A stretch of DNA of 64,000 bases from Saprospiraceae bacterium (GCA_016714985.1 JADKBS010000036.1:1-64000), one strand, 5' to 3'; shown: positions 31,274 through 41,637, counted from the stretch's first letter. Numbers and translations: made by a program. Notes: generated by a model not told the origin, from the letters alone.

Positions 31274-34200
31274 TCACGCCCTCACCACAACCACTTTTAG
31301 CGTTTTGCTGCCTTGCAATGTCCGCACTTTTAGGAAGTAAACACCGGGGGCCACCAAGTCGAATTCTTCCTCGAAACGAAGCAAGTCCCGTCTTGTCAAA
31401 CTTCTCACTACCCGCCCGCTCATATCCGCCAGTTCCAGCCGAAGCAGGCCCCGTTCCATCAGTTCCAGCTCCAATTTGAATTTGCCGGAAGTGATATTGG
31501 GATAAAGGTTGTAGTAGGCCAGGCCAGATTCTCCGCCCGTCGGCCTGCAGTCGTTCACGTTGATTTCCTTCGCAATGGACAGGTTCTCGCAGCCCGTCTC
31601 CGTCACCAACACCGAGACCATATAAGTCCCAGCCGCCGCATAAACATGCGCCGGGTCACGTTCGGTGCTGGTCGTGCCATCCCCAAAATCCCAGGCAAAA
31701 GCATCCGCAAAACCACCCGGAATGGCGGTCGTGTCGCTGATTTCGATGAAATGCACCGTGTCGCCCTCACAGGCCACGTTGCCCGTCAGGAAATTGGCCT
31801 CGAAAGCCACGCCGTCCGAAAAATTAACCGCAAAATCAGCCGTGTCCCGGCAGCCGTTCACATCCGTGATGACCAGCGAATAATCGCCCTCCACCACCAC
31901 CGCACGGGCCACCGTCACGCTCGAATCCGTAAAAGTAAGGCCGTTTGCAGCCGTCCAAAGCCATGCCACCGCATCGCCGCCCGACTCCGTCAGTTCGAGG
32001 TCTTCATTGGTGCAAATAGGCGAGTTCGAACTCATCTCAACCGCTGGTGCATCCCGCAGAGCAACCGCTACCGTGTCTGAACCTGTGCAACTATTTGCAT
32101 CCGTCACCGTCACCACATACACCGCATCCGCTGCCGGACTGGCCAGCGGCGTGTCGCTGTTGGCGTCGTCCAGTGTCACCGCATTTGACCAAACAAAGCC
32201 CAGCGGCGCAGCCCCCGCACTGCCACTGGCATCGAGTTGCGCTCCGTTGCTGTTGCTGCAAAAACTGGCGTCGGCACCTGCATTGGCCGTCGGCAGGGCG
32301 TTCACCATCACGCTGAAAACTGCATCGTCCTCACAGCCGTTCCCGTCCGTCACCGTCACCGAGTAGCTGGCGGTCGCCGTCGGCGAAACGTCAACGCTGG
32401 CGCTGCTTTCCGTCGTGCTCCAAAGGAAACCCGTTCCACCCGTGGCCGTCAAGGTCGCTGTTTCGCTGGCGCAAATGGCATTGTCGCCCGTGATGCTGGC
32501 CGTCGGCAGGGCGTTCACCGTCACGCTGAAAACTGCATCGTCCTCGCAGCCGTTTCCGTCCGTCACCGTCACCGAGTAGCTGGCGGTCGCCGTCGGCGAA
32601 ACGTCAACGCTGGCGCTGGTTTCCGTCGTGTTCCAAAGGAAAACCGTTCCGCCCGTGGCCGTCAGTGTCGCCGTTTCGCTGGCGCATAAGGCGGCGTCGC
32701 CCGTGATGCTGGCCGTCGGCAGGGCGTTCACCGCCACGCTGAAACTCTCCATGTCCGTGCAGCCGTTCCCGTCCGTAACAGTCACCGAGTAGCTGGCGCT
32801 CACTGTCGGCGAAACGTCAATGCTGGCGCTGGTTTCCGTCGTGTTCCAAAGGAAAACCGTTCCGCCCGTGGCCGTCAGTGTCGCCGTTTCGCTGGCGCAA
32901 ATAGCATCGTCGCCCGTGATGCTGGCCGTCGGCAAGGCGTTCACTATCACGCTGAAACTCTCCGTGTCCTCGCAGCCGTTCACATCCGTCACCGTCACCG
33001 AGTAACTGGCGCTCGCCATCGGCGAAACGTCAATATTTGCTGAGGTTTCCGTCGTGTTCCAAACGAAACCCGTTCCGCCCGTGGCCGTCAAGGTCGTTTG
33101 TTCGCTGGCGCAAATAGCATCGTCGCCCGTGATGCTGGCCGTCGGCAAGGCGTTCACCGCCACGTTGAAACTCTCCATGTCCTCGCAGCCGTTCCCATCC
33201 GTAACCGTCACCGAGTAGCTGGCGCTCACCGTCGGCGAAACGTCAATGCTGGCGCTGGTCTCCGTCGTGCTCCAAAGAAAAGTAGTCCCGCCCGTGGCCG
33301 TCAGTGTCGCCGTTTCGCTGGCGCAAATGGCATTGTCGCCCGTGATGCTGGCAGTCGGCAGGGCGTTCACCGCCACGCTGAAAACTGCATCGTCCGTGCA
33401 GCCGTTTCCGTCCGTCACCGTCACCGAGTAGCTGGTGCTCGCCGTCGGCGAAACGTCAATGCTGGCGCTGGTCTCCGTCGTGTTCCAAAGGAAGCCCGTT
33501 CCGCCCGTGGCCGTCAAGATTGCCGTTTCGCTGGCGCAAATGGCATCGTCGCCCGTGATGCTGGCCGTCGGCAGGGCGTTCACCGCCACGCTGAAAACTG
33601 CATCGTCCTCGCAGCCGTTCCCGTCCGTTACCGTCACTGAGTAGCTAGCGCTCGCCGTCGGCGAAACGTCAATGCTGGCGCTGCTTTCCGTCGTGTTCCA
33701 AAGGAAACCCGTCCCGCCCGTGGCCGTCAAGGTCGCCGTTTCGCTGGCGCAAATGGCATTGTCGCCCGTGATGCTGGCTGTCGGCAAAGTATTGATAATC
33801 AATGAAATAGGCGTTCTGTTCGTACTAGTGCAGCCGCTCGTCGTGTTGCGAGTTTCCACATAAAAAGTGTAATCGCCCGCTGTATTTTGGCTGGGCAAAT
33901 AGCTCGTCGTACCACTGGCAATGGCCGTTCCGCCCGTGGCTGTGGCGTACCAATCCGCTGTCTCGTTGCCCCCCACGCTCACCGAAAGGCTTGGCGTTGG
34001 CTCGCCTTGGCAGATGGTTTCGTCGCCGTTTGAAACGGGCGCATTGACGGTCGGACAAGCGCAGTCCAGCCCCGTCACGGTCAGTTCCGAAAAGCAAGTC
34101 GTTGCGCTGTTCGTGGCGGTCAACGTCACGTCTTGGCCACTCGGAACGGTCACGGTATAGCTCGTGCCACTGCCGCTGACCGTCCCTGGCGAGGTCGCCA

Positions 34201-37200
34201 ATTGGTCGCCGCCCGTGAGGCTGACGCCAAAGGAATAGGTCAGCAGGCTCGCATCGCAGGCGGTTTGGCCTGCGGCAATGGTCGGCTTGGCGTTCACGTC
34301 CACGGTGGTGGAGGCGGTCGCCGTGCAGCCGTTCCCATCCGTTACGGTAACGGTATAAGACGTCGAGGCGGCTGGCGTGGCAATCGGGTTGCTGCTGCTG
34401 GCCAAGCCATTGTCCCAAGCAAAGGAAAGCAACGCCAAGCCCGTGGAAGCACTGGCATCGAGCGGGGTGCTTTCGCCTTCGCAAATAGCCGTTGCGCCAG
34501 CAACCGAGGCCGTTGGTGCCGGGTTCAGGGTCAGCGTGGCGGGCGTCCGGCTTGGGCTTATGCAGCCGCCAGCGATTACCCGTGTTTGCGCATAAAATAT
34601 TCCTGCGGCAACGGGCGTGTAGTTGGTCGTGCCTTGCGCCAGCAAGGTGCCGCCCGTGGCTGCATCGTACCAGTCTGCCGTCTCGCCCGTACCGACCGTT
34701 ACTGTCAGCGCTGGGATGGAAGCCCCTTGGCACAGGGTCTGGTTTTGGCCAGCCACTGGCGGACTGACGGGGATGATGATGATGCCGACCTGCGCCTCGT
34801 CCGTGCAGCCTTCGGCATCCGTGACAATTAGCTGGTAAATGGTCGTGGCACTCGGCGTGGCCAATGGGTTCACGAGGGTCGGGTCGTTCAGGCTGCCACT
34901 CGGCGACCAACTGAAGCTAAGGCCACCGTTCACACTGCTGCTGCCGCTGCCGTCGAGTTGCACCGTTGCGCCAGCACAACTGCTTATCATGCTGCCCGCA
35001 TTTGCGTTGGGGTTTTGATGGATGGTGAGGGTCAGTTTGGTGCGGACGGCGCTCAGGCAGCCGCTCGCCGTCACCCTTGTTTCTGCGTAAAAATTGCCAG
35101 CGGCAACGGGCGTGTAACTGGTCGTGTTTTGCGCCAGCAAGGTGCCGCCCGTGGCTGCGTCGTACCAGTCTGCCGTATCGCCCGCACCGACGGTCACGTT
35201 GAGCGTAGGTATCGGCTCATTGGCACAAATCTCCACGTCGGGCGTGGCCGCAATGGGCGCATTGACCGCCGGGCAGTTGCAGTTGGGGGCGACCACCGTC
35301 AGGCTTGCTTCGCAATTCGTGCCCGAATTGATGGAAGTGATGACGATGTTTTGGCCAGCCGGCACGTCGTTCACCGTCCATGACCCGCCGCCGTTGTTGA
35401 CGACCGTGCCTGCCGACGCCGTGACTTGGGTGCTGGAGGCCGTCAGGTTTACGGTGTAAAATAGCAGGCTGGCATCGCAAGCCGCCGTCACGCCGCCGAT
35501 GCTGGGCAATGGGTTAACTATGACGGTCACTTGGTCGGTGTCCGTGCAGTTGTTGCCGTCCGTGACGGTCACGATGTAGGTGGTCGTGCTGGTTGGGAAG
35601 GCCGATGGGTTTGCGGCAAACGGCGCACTGAGGGTGGCGCTTGGGCTCCATTGGTAGCCGTTGGGGATATTACCAGCGCCGCCCGTGGCCATCAGTTGCA
35701 CGGTGTCGCCGAGGCAAATGGCCGTGTCCAAGCCCGCATTGCCGACAGGCGAAAGATAGACGACCATGTTGGCAGTGGCCGAGGCGGTGCAGTTGTTGCC
35801 TGCCGTGACGATTACCGTATAAGTGCCTGAATTTGTGGTGGTTGCGTTGGCGACGGTCGGGCTTTGCAAATTTGAAACAAAACCATTTGGGCCGCTCCAA
35901 GCCCAGGTTACGCCCGTGCTGCCCCCGATTTCCGATAAAAGGATGTCGCCACCTTGGCAAACTGGGCTGTTGGTGGAAATACTGGCAACGGGCGCTGCAT
36001 TTACGGAGATCACGACAGCATCCGAGGCGGTGCAGCCATTGGCGTCGGTGACTAGCACAGTGTAGGTCGTAGCGGTGTTTGGACTGGCAATTGGGTTGGG
36101 GATATTCGTTTGGCTCAAACCTTGGCCGGGGCTCCAGGCGTAGCTGTAGCTGCCGCTGCCGCCCGTTCCGCTTGCCCCCAGCGTGGTGCTCTGTCCGTTG
36201 CAAATGGCGGCGTCATTGCCTGCGTTGGCCGTCAAATCGGAGCTAACGCTGACCGTAGCCGAGCAGGTGTTTTGGTTGCCTTGTCCGTCGTTGACGGTCA
36301 GTGTGACGGTGTTGTTGCCGATATTGCTGCAATTGAAAGTATTGGGCAAAACGCTGACCAAGTTCACCGAACCGCAGTTGTCCGAGCCGTTCAGGAAAAC
36401 GTCATTTGGGGCAATGTTCGCCGTGCCGCTTGCACCCAAGACAACTGCGTGGTTTTTGCAGTTGACGGTGGGCAGTGTAGTGTCCAACAAGTTGGGGTCA
36501 GTGGTATCTGTAAAATTGTCGCAGTCGTCGTCCACGCCGTTGCAGACTTCCGTTGCGGTCGGGTTTATCTGGCTGTTAGCATCGTTGCAATCGTCATCGT
36601 TTGCCACGAACCCGGTTGGCTGGTTGCAAGCTGTTTGCGACACCGCTGGGTTGCCGAAGCCATCGGCATCGGCATCGGCGTACCAAGTTGCGGCAGCGCC
36701 TGTTTCGTCAATATCCCCGTCGCAGTCGTCGTCAATGTTGTTGCAAATCTCTGTGACTGAGGGGTTTATGTTGGAGTTGGCGTCGTCACAGTCGCCGTTT
36801 ACCAAAACGTAGATGCCGACTGGCGGCTGGCAAGCGTTCACCGCAGCACCTGCTCCAAAATTGTCGCCGTCACCGTCGAGGTAGTAGTCTTGGAAGACGA
36901 TGCCGTCGTCGTTCGTGCCGTCACAGTCGTTGTCAAGGCCGTCGCAAAGCTCCGTGGCACCGGGGAAGATGGCAGCGTTGCTGTCGTTGCAATCACCGTT
37001 TACCAAAACATAACTGCCAACTGGCGGCTGGCAAGCGTTCACCGCAGCACCTGCTCCGAAATTGTCGCCGTCGCCGTCGAGGTAGTAGTCTTGGAAGACG
37101 ATGCCGTCGTCGTTTGTGCCGTCGCAGTCGTTGTCGAGTCCGTCGCAAAGCTCCATTGCGCCGGGGAAGATGGCGGCATTGGCATCGTTGCAGTCGCCGT

Positions 37201-40200
37201 TTACCAGCACATAATTCGAGCCGGGCGATTGGCAAGCGTTCACCGCAGCACCTGCTCCAAAATTGTCGCCGTCGCCGTCGAGGTAGTAGTTCTGGAAGAC
37301 GATGCCGTCGTCGTTTGTGCCGTCGCAGTCGTTGTCGAGGCCGTCGCAAAGCTCAGTGGCACCGGGGAAAATGGCGGCGTTTGCGTCATCGCAATCGCCG
37401 TTCACCAAAACATAATTGCCGACTGGCGGCTGGCAGGCGTTCACCGCAGCACCTGCTCCGAAATTGTCGCCGTCGCCGTCGAGGTAGTAGTCTTGGAAGA
37501 CGATGCCGTCGTCGTTTGTGCCGTCGCAGTCGTTGTCGAGTCCGTCGCAAAGCTCCATTGCGCCGGGGAAGATGGCGGCATTGGCATCGTTGCAGTCGCC
37601 GTTTACCAGCACATAATTCGAGCCGGGCGATTGGCAAGCGTTCACCGCAGCACCTGCTCCGAAATTGTCGCCGTCACTGTCGAGGTAGTAGTTCTGGAAG
37701 GTCAGACCATCGTCAATGCCGTTGGCGCAGTCGTTGTCAAGGCCGTCGCAAAGCTCCGCTGCACCGGGGAAGATGGCAGCGTTGCTGTCGTTGCAATCGC
37801 CGTTCACCAAAACATAACTGCCAACTGGCGGCTGGCAAGCGTTCACCGCAGCGCCCGTGCCGAAGCTGTCGCCATCGTTGTCGAGGTAGTAGTCTTGGAA
37901 GGTCAGGCCGTCGTCAACGCCGTTGGCGCAGTCGTTGTCAAGTCCGTCGCAAAGCTCCGTTGCACCGGGGAAGATGGCGGCGTTGGCATCGTTGCAGTCG
38001 CCGTTTACCAATAAATAATTCGAGCCGGGAGAAAGGCAAGCGTTCACCGCAGCACCTGCTCCGAAATTGTCGCCGTCACTGTCGAGGTAGTAGTTCTGGA
38101 AGGTCAGACCATCGTCAATGCCGTTGACGCAGTCGTTGTCAAGGCCGTCGCAAAGCTCCATTGCGCCGGGGAAGATGGCGGCATTGGCATCGTTGCAGTC
38201 GCCGTTTACCAGCACATAATTCGAGCCGGGCGGCTGGCAAGCGTTCACCGCAGCACCTGCTCCGAAATTGTCGCCGTCGCCGTTGAGGTAGTAGTCTTGG
38301 AAGACGATGCCGTCGTCGTTTGTGCCGTCGCAGTCGTTGTCGAGTCCGTCGCAAAGCTCCATTGCGCCGGGGAAGATGGCGGCATTGGCATCGTTGCAGT
38401 CGCCATTCACCAAAACATAATTCGAGCCGGGCGATTGGCAGTCGTTCACCGCAGCACCTGCTCCAAAATTGTCGCCGTCGCCGTCGAGGTAGTAGTTCTG
38501 GAAGACGATGCCGTCGTCGTTTGTGCCGTCGCAGTCGTTGTCGAGGCCGTCGCAAAGCTCAGTGGCACCGGGGAAGACGGCGGGGTTGGCATCGTTGCAG
38601 TCGCCGTTTACCAAAACATAACTACCAACTGGCGGCTGGCAATCGTTCACCGCAGCGCCTGCACCAAAGCTGTCGCCGTCGCCGTCGAGGTAGTAGTTCT
38701 GGAAAACGAGACCATCGTCGTTCGTGCCGTCGCAGTCGTTATCCAAACCGTCGCAAAGCTCCGTGGCACCGGGGAAGATGGTAACGTTTGAATCGTTGCA
38801 ATCGCCGTTTACCAAAACATAGCTGCCGACTGGCGGCTGGCAAGCGTTCACCGCAGCACTTGCGCCGAAGTTGTCGCCGTCGCCGTCAAGGTAGTAGTTC
38901 TGGAAAACGAGACCATCGTCTATGCCGTTGGCGCAGTCATCGTCAATGCTGTTGCAAAGTTCTGACGCTGAGGGATTTATGTTAGGATTTGCGTCGTCGC
39001 AGTCGCCGTTTACCAAAACATAACTGCCAACTGGCGGCTGGCAAGCGTTCACCGCAGCACCTGCGCCGAAGTTGTCGCCGTCGCCGTCAAGGTAGTAGTT
39101 CTGGAAGACAAGGCCGTCGTCGTTCGTGCCGTCGCAGTCGTTGTCGAGGCCATCGCAAAGCTCCGCTGCGCCGGGGAAAATGGCGGCGTTTGCGTCGTCG
39201 CAGTCGCCGTTTACCAAAACATAACTACCAACTGGCGGCTGGCAAGCGTTCACCGCAGCACCTGCGCCGAAGTTGTCGCCGTCGCCGTCAAGGTAGTAGT
39301 TCTGGAAGACAAGGCCGTCGTCGTTCGTGCCGTCGCAATCGTTGTCGAGGCCATCGCAAAGCTCCGCTGCGCCGGGGAAAATGGCGGCGTTTGCGTCGTT
39401 GCAGTCGCCGTTGACCAAAACGTAGTTTGCGCCGGGCGGCTGGCAGGCGTTCACCGCTGCTCCTGCCCCGAAATTGTCGCCGTCGGTGTCGAGGTAGTAG
39501 TCTTGGAAGGCCAGGCCGTCGTCAATGCCGTTTGCGCAGTCGTCGTCAACACCGTTGCAAAGCTCGGTGGCGTCGGGATTGACGGCGGCGTTGGCGTCGT
39601 TGCAGTCGGTGCTGTTTGAAACGTAGCCCGTCGGGGCGGTGCAGGCCATCTGTGAAACGGCGGCGTTGCCGAAGCCGTCGTTATCTAAGTCTTCATAATA
39701 GGTATTGGCCGCCGTCCCCGTCCCTTGAATAATGAAATTATATGGGTTTTCATCGCAGTCGTTGGAAGCAATATTAAGCGTGGCAGCCAAGGCTCCACTT
39801 GTGCTGGGGTCGAAAGTAACGGTGACCAAGACCGAATCACCGGGCGGAATAGAGTCTGGTAGCACAATGCCGCTGAAAGTGAAATCGCTTGAAAAAGCGC
39901 CCGTTATCGTAATGCCATTGGTTGGTATTATCAGGGTATCTGTCCCTTCGTTTTTGATGGTGAAAATGCGCTCCAAGGTACTGCCCAATTCACATGTTTC
40001 ACCAAAATCGGTATGGTCGGTGGCGCTGGGCGAGGTGTCCCCGTCGGCGATGCTGGCTCCATTTCCTTTTGGGTTTATTTCAGGGAAAACAATTGGTAGC
40101 ACACAGCTATTGCCGCTAGTGACTCCGCCTGGTGCTACCCAGTTGGAATTGCCTCCAGTGAGGCCGAAATTGATCAGCGTTCCGTTATTGCCGTTGGCGG

Positions 40201-41158
40201 TGGCATCTGTAAGTGTTGTCAAACCTGCATTGTTGCCGGAGGCAACGCCTTGGTTGAATTTATAATAGGCCATCATGCCGGGTTCTGGACTGGCAAACTC
40301 GCAATTGTAGAGCTGCTTTATTTCCTCACAGGTTCGCTCTACATTCCAGAGCCGCACCTCGTCCAAGCTGCCGGGATAATAGTACTGTATTGCCCGGGTA
40401 TCGGCCATCAAGCGAAGGACAGCGGACGTGGGCGTGAACGTGACACCGGCAAGGCTGGTTTCTGCTGCTAATGCACCGTTCAGGTACAATTTCATGGCAC
40501 CACCTGCTTTTGCAGTGAGTGCGACATGCTGCCAAGCATTGGCTGTCAGTGGTGTTGATAACTCCTTGAAGCCGCTGCTGGTATGGATATAGTGATAACC
40601 TATGCCCCCAAGCACTTCTACCACAAAGTAGGCATTGTTTGCTGATGGCCTTTTTGAAATAATGTCGGAAATGGGCGTTGATGCACTTGCCGCTTTCACC
40701 CAATATTCAAGCGTAAACTCCCCAGTGGTGGTGTAGCTGTTCAACGAGGGTGAGTCGGACACTTCCACATAATCGTTTGTACCATCAAATGCCAGCGCAG
40801 CACCAGCAGGTGCAGGCGAAGCCGCCGTGCCCGTAATGGCGAAGGTATAGGGGTTTTCGTCCAGGTCGTCGTTGGCGATGCTCACCGAGGCATTGAAACT
40901 GGCCGCCGTTGCTGGGTCGAAAGTGACGGTAAACTCGGCGAACTCGAAGGGCGCTACCGGGCTGGGCGGGTCGAGCGCACCGAGCATGAAGGCAGCTGCT
41001 CCCGTTCCAGTCAGGTTGATGCCCGTTACATTGAGCAGTTCGTCGCCATTGTTTTGGATGGTAAACGTGCGCACCACGGGCGCATCGCCGAGGGTGATGC
41101 TGCCGAAGTCTGTGTGGTCCGCCGTGCTGGGGGTGTTGTCGCCGTCAGCGATGTCCAT
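31274..41158 (-). CDS. giant surface protein: LamG, MopE-type repeats, Ig/PKD repeats, T9SS tail
   Basis: 3,294 codons open. Order: a choice-of-anchor D domain (about 1-85), LamG/concanavalin-like domain (95-290), another choice-of-anchor D (365-485), 16 MopE-type repeats (to about 1550), a HYR-like domain, several PKD and Ig-like modules (GETADWYDAATGGTLLAQ type), seven 71-residue Ig-like repeats, a PKD near 3150 (FAWDFGDGTTSTERDP), and a type A sorting domain from YYNLYPNITSGKF. It would be exported by T9SS and displayed or released. The start here is an artefact: codons upstream of ATG read PEINLQGNG, and adding one base to the G7 run at 41196-41202 joins it to the signal-bearing frame at 41176-41637. 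Full product about 3,450 aa. Confidence 0.85.
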   Translation of the reverse strand: MDIADGDNTPSTADHTDFGSITLGDAPVVRTFTIQNNGDELLNVTGINLTGTGAAAFMLGALDPPSPVAPFEFAEFTVTFDPATAASFNASVSIANDDLDENPYTFAITGTAASPAPAGAALAFDGTNDYVEVSDSPSLNSYTTTGEFTLEYWVKAASASTPISDIISKRPSANNAYFVVEVLGGIGYHYIHTSSGFKELSTPLTANAWQHVALTAKAGGAMKLYLNGALAAETSLAGVTFTPTSAVLRLMADTRAIQYYYPGSLDEVRLWNVERTCEEIKQLYNCEFASPEPGMMAYYKFNQGVASGNNAGLTTLTDATANGNNGTLINFGLTGGNSNWVAPGGVTSGNSCVLPIVFPEINPKGNGASIADGDTSPSATDHTDFGETCELGSTLERIFTIKNEGTDTLIIPTNGITITGAFSSDFTFSGIVLPDSIPPGDSVLVTVTFDPSTSGALAATLNIASNDCDENPYNFIIQGTGTAANTYYEDLDNDGFGNAAVSQMACTAPTGYVSNSTDCNDANAAVNPDATELCNGVDDDCANGIDDGLAFQDYYLDTDGDNFGAGAAVNACQPPGANYVLVNGDCNDANAAIFPGAAELCDGLDNDCDGTNDDGLVFQNYYLDGDGDNFGAGAAVNACQPPVGSYVLVNGDCDDANAAIFPGAAELCDGLDNDCDGTNDDGLVFQNYYLDGDGDNFGAGAAVNACQPPVGSYVLVNGDCDDANPNINPSASELCNSIDDDCANGIDDGLVFQNYYLDGDGDNFGASAAVNACQPPVGSYVLVNGDCNDSNVTIFPGATELCDGLDNDCDGTNDDGLVFQNYYLDGDGDSFGAGAAVNDCQPPVGSYVLVNGDCNDANPAVFPGATELCDGLDNDCDGTNDDGIVFQNYYLDGDGDNFGAGAAVNDCQSPGSNYVLVNGDCNDANAAIFPGAMELCDGLDNDCDGTNDDGIVFQDYYLNGDGDNFGAGAAVNACQPPGSNYVLVNGDCNDANAAIFPGAMELCDGLDNDCVNGIDDGLTFQNYYLDSDGDNFGAGAAVNACLSPGSNYLLVNGDCNDANAAIFPGATELCDGLDNDCANGVDDGLTFQDYYLDNDGDSFGTGAAVNACQPPVGSYVLVNGDCNDSNAAIFPGAAELCDGLDNDCANGIDDGLTFQNYYLDSDGDNFGAGAAVNACQSPGSNYVLVNGDCNDANAAIFPGAMELCDGLDNDCDGTNDDGIVFQDYYLDGDGDNFGAGAAVNACQPPVGNYVLVNGDCDDANAAIFPGATELCDGLDNDCDGTNDDGIVFQNYYLDGDGDNFGAGAAVNACQSPGSNYVLVNGDCNDANAAIFPGAMELCDGLDNDCDGTNDDGIVFQDYYLDGDGDNFGAGAAVNACQPPVGSYVLVNGDCNDSNAAIFPGATELCDGLDNDCDGTNDDGIVFQDYYLDGDGDNFGAGAAVNACQPPVGIYVLVNGDCDDANSNINPSVTEICNNIDDDCDGDIDETGAAATWYADADADGFGNPAVSQTACNQPTGFVANDDDCNDANSQINPTATEVCNGVDDDCDNFTDTTDPNLLDTTLPTVNCKNHAVVLGASGTANIAPNDVFLNGSDNCGSVNLVSVLPNTFNCSNIGNNTVTLTVNDGQGNQNTCSATVSVSSDLTANAGNDAAICNGQSTTLGASGTGGSGSYSYAWSPGQGLSQTNIPNPIASPNTATTYTVLVTDANGCTASDAVVISVNAAPVASISTNSPVCQGGDILLSEIGGSTGVTWAWSGPNGFVSNLQSPTVANATTTNSGTYTVIVTAGNNCTASATANMVVYLSPVGNAGLDTAICLGDTVQLMATGGAGNIPNGYQWSPSATLSAPFAANPSAFPTSTTTYIVTVTDGNNCTDTDQVTVIVNPLPSIGGVTAACDASLLFYTVNLTASSTQVTASAGTVVNNGGGSWTVNDVPAGQNIVITSINSGTNCEASLTVVAPNCNCPAVNAPIAATPDVEICANEPIPTLNVTVGAGDTADWYDAATGGTLLAQNTTSYTPVAAGNFYAETRVTASGCLSAVRTKLTLTIHQNPNANAGSMISSCAGATVQLDGSGSSSVNGGLSFSWSPSGSLNDPTLVNPLATPSATTIYQLIVTDAEGCTDEAQVGIIIIPVSPPVAGQNQTLCQGASIPALTVTVGTGETADWYDAATGGTLLAQGTTNYTPVAAGIFYAQTRVIAGGCISPSRTPATLTLNPAPTASVAGATAICEGESTPLDASASTGLALLSFAWDNGLASSSNPIATPAASTSYTVTVTDGNGCTATASTTVDVNAKPTIAAGQTACDASLLTYSFGVSLTGGDQLATSPGTVSGSGTSYTVTVPSGQDVTLTATNSATTCFSELTVTGLDCACPTVNAPVSNGDETICQGEPTPSLSVSVGGNETADWYATATGGTAIASGTTSYLPSQNTAGDYTFYVETRNTTSGCTSTNRTPISLIINTLPTASITGDNAICASETATLTATGGTGFLWNTTESSASIDVSPTASASYSVTVTDGNGCEDDAVFSVAVNALPTASITGDDAICASETAILTATGGTGFLWNTTETSASIDVSPTASTSYSVTVTDGNGCTDDAVFSVAVNALPTASITGDNAICASETATLTATGGTTFLWSTTETSASIDVSPTVSASYSVTVTDGNGCEDMESFNVAVNALPTASITGDDAICASEQTTLTATGGTGFVWNTTETSANIDVSPMASASYSVTVTDVNGCEDTESFSVIVNALPTASITGDDAICASETATLTATGGTVFLWNTTETSASIDVSPTVSASYSVTVTDGNGCTDMESFSVAVNALPTASITGDAALCASETATLTATGGTVFLWNTTETSASVDVSPTATASYSVTVTDGNGCEDDAVFSVTVNALPTASITGDNAICASETATLTATGGTGFLWSTTESSASVDVSPTATASYSVTVTDGNGCEDDAVFSVMVNALPTANAGADASFCSNSNGAQLDASGSAGAAPLGFVWSNAVTLDDANSDTPLASPAADAVYVVTVTDANSCTGSDTVAVALRDAPAVEMSSNSPICTNEDLELTESGGDAVAWLWTAANGLTFTDSSVTVARAVVVEGDYSLVITDVNGCRDTADFAVNFSDGVAFEANFLTGNVACEGDTVHFIEISDTTAIPGGFADAFAWDFGDGTTSTERDPAHVYAAAGTYMVSVLVTETGCENLSIAKEINVNDCRPTGGESGLAYYNLYPNITSGKFKLELELMERGLLRLELADMSGRVVRSLTRRDLLRFEEEFDLVAPGVYFLKVRTLQGSKTLKVVVVRA
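32300..33790 (-). repeat. seven tandem 213-bp units coding Ig-like domains
   Basis: 1,491 bp, exactly 7 x 213 bp (71 codons each). Each unit reads ALPTASITGDNAICAS...TLTATGGTGFLW...DVSPTASASYSVTVTDGNGC..., with only scattered substitutions. One Cys near the start and one near the end of each unit probably form a disulfide. The units are within the giant gene and would form a stiff stalk. Confidence 0.9.
36506..39703 (-). repeat. sixteen MopE-type metal-binding repeats, fifteen of exactly 201 bp
   Basis: Units 1-15 occupy 36686-39700, exactly 15 x 201 bp (67 codons); unit 16 (36506-36685) is diverged. Each unit carries DGDGDNFG, VNGDCNDANAAIFPG and ELCDGLDNDCDG, that is, calcium-loop-like DxDxDG motifs with three conserved Cys, matching the Pfam MopE-type metal-binding repeat. 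Unit-to-unit identity is very high at DNA level. Confidence 0.9.
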
Positions 41159-41175
41159 GCCGTTGCCTTGCAGGT

Positions 41176-41637
41176 TTATTTCAGGGAAAAGGGGTGGGGG
41201 GGCGCCGTCACCTCCGCTCGGAGGCCGAAAGTGAAAGGACTGTTTGGGTCATTGCTTTCGATGGTTACTGTGGCGTCATAGATGCCAACCGGGGCAGTGG
41301 AAAAGCTAAAGGTCACCGCAAGCGTGGTTGGCAAAAAGGGGGGCAATGGGCCAGACGGCACGAAATCAACCGCAAAATTCACCCCAGGGGTGACGGTGAC
41401 ATTGGTGATATTTAAATCAAATATTCCCTGATTTTGTATGGTAAAAACATGCTCAAAATCAGGGCTTCCCACTGGCATTGCACCAAAATCGGTCATTTGG
41501 GTCGTGGAGGCCGGGTCTCCGTTGAATATTTCAACCAAAAAAGCATTATCGGCAAAAACGTGTACCTCCCCTTGCGCCCACGTTTTGCCGAAGGCGAAAA
41601 GCATTAACCAAGCTGATATAAAAGCGATTTTTTTCAT
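41176..41637 (-). CDS. N-terminal part (signal peptide + choice-of-anchor D) of the giant MopE-repeat protein
   Basis: 153 aa from the ATG at 41635-41637; a GTG three codons earlier is also open. The signal peptide MKKIAFISAWLMLFAFGKTWAQ is followed by one choice-of-anchor D (ASH-like) domain with the diagnostic MTDFG motif, FTIQNQG and IESNDPNSPFTFGL. The frame stops 18 bp before the next open frame begins. The bases between encode the usual PPPLFPEINLQGNG linker in the other frame, so this is not a separate protein but the 5' end of the gene at 31274-41158, separated by a one-base indel in a G7 (C7 on the coding strand) run. Confidence 0.8.
   Translation of the reverse strand: MKKIAFISAWLMLFAFGKTWAQGEVHVFADNAFLVEIFNGDPASTTQMTDFGAMPVGSPDFEHVFTIQNQGIFDLNITNVTVTPGVNFAVDFVPSGPLPPFLPTTLAVTFSFSTAPVGIYDATVTIESNDPNSPFTFGLRAEVTAPPHPFSLK

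Noticed and set aside
36890..39414. Long Arg/Ser-rich and Val-rich plus-strand frames opposite the MopE array
   Set aside because: They are antisense shadows of the 201-bp repeats, whose length keeps all frames open.
36506..39703. Regular 201-bp spacing considered as a CRISPR-like array
   Set aside because: Units are coding, contiguous and far longer than CRISPR repeats, with no spacers.
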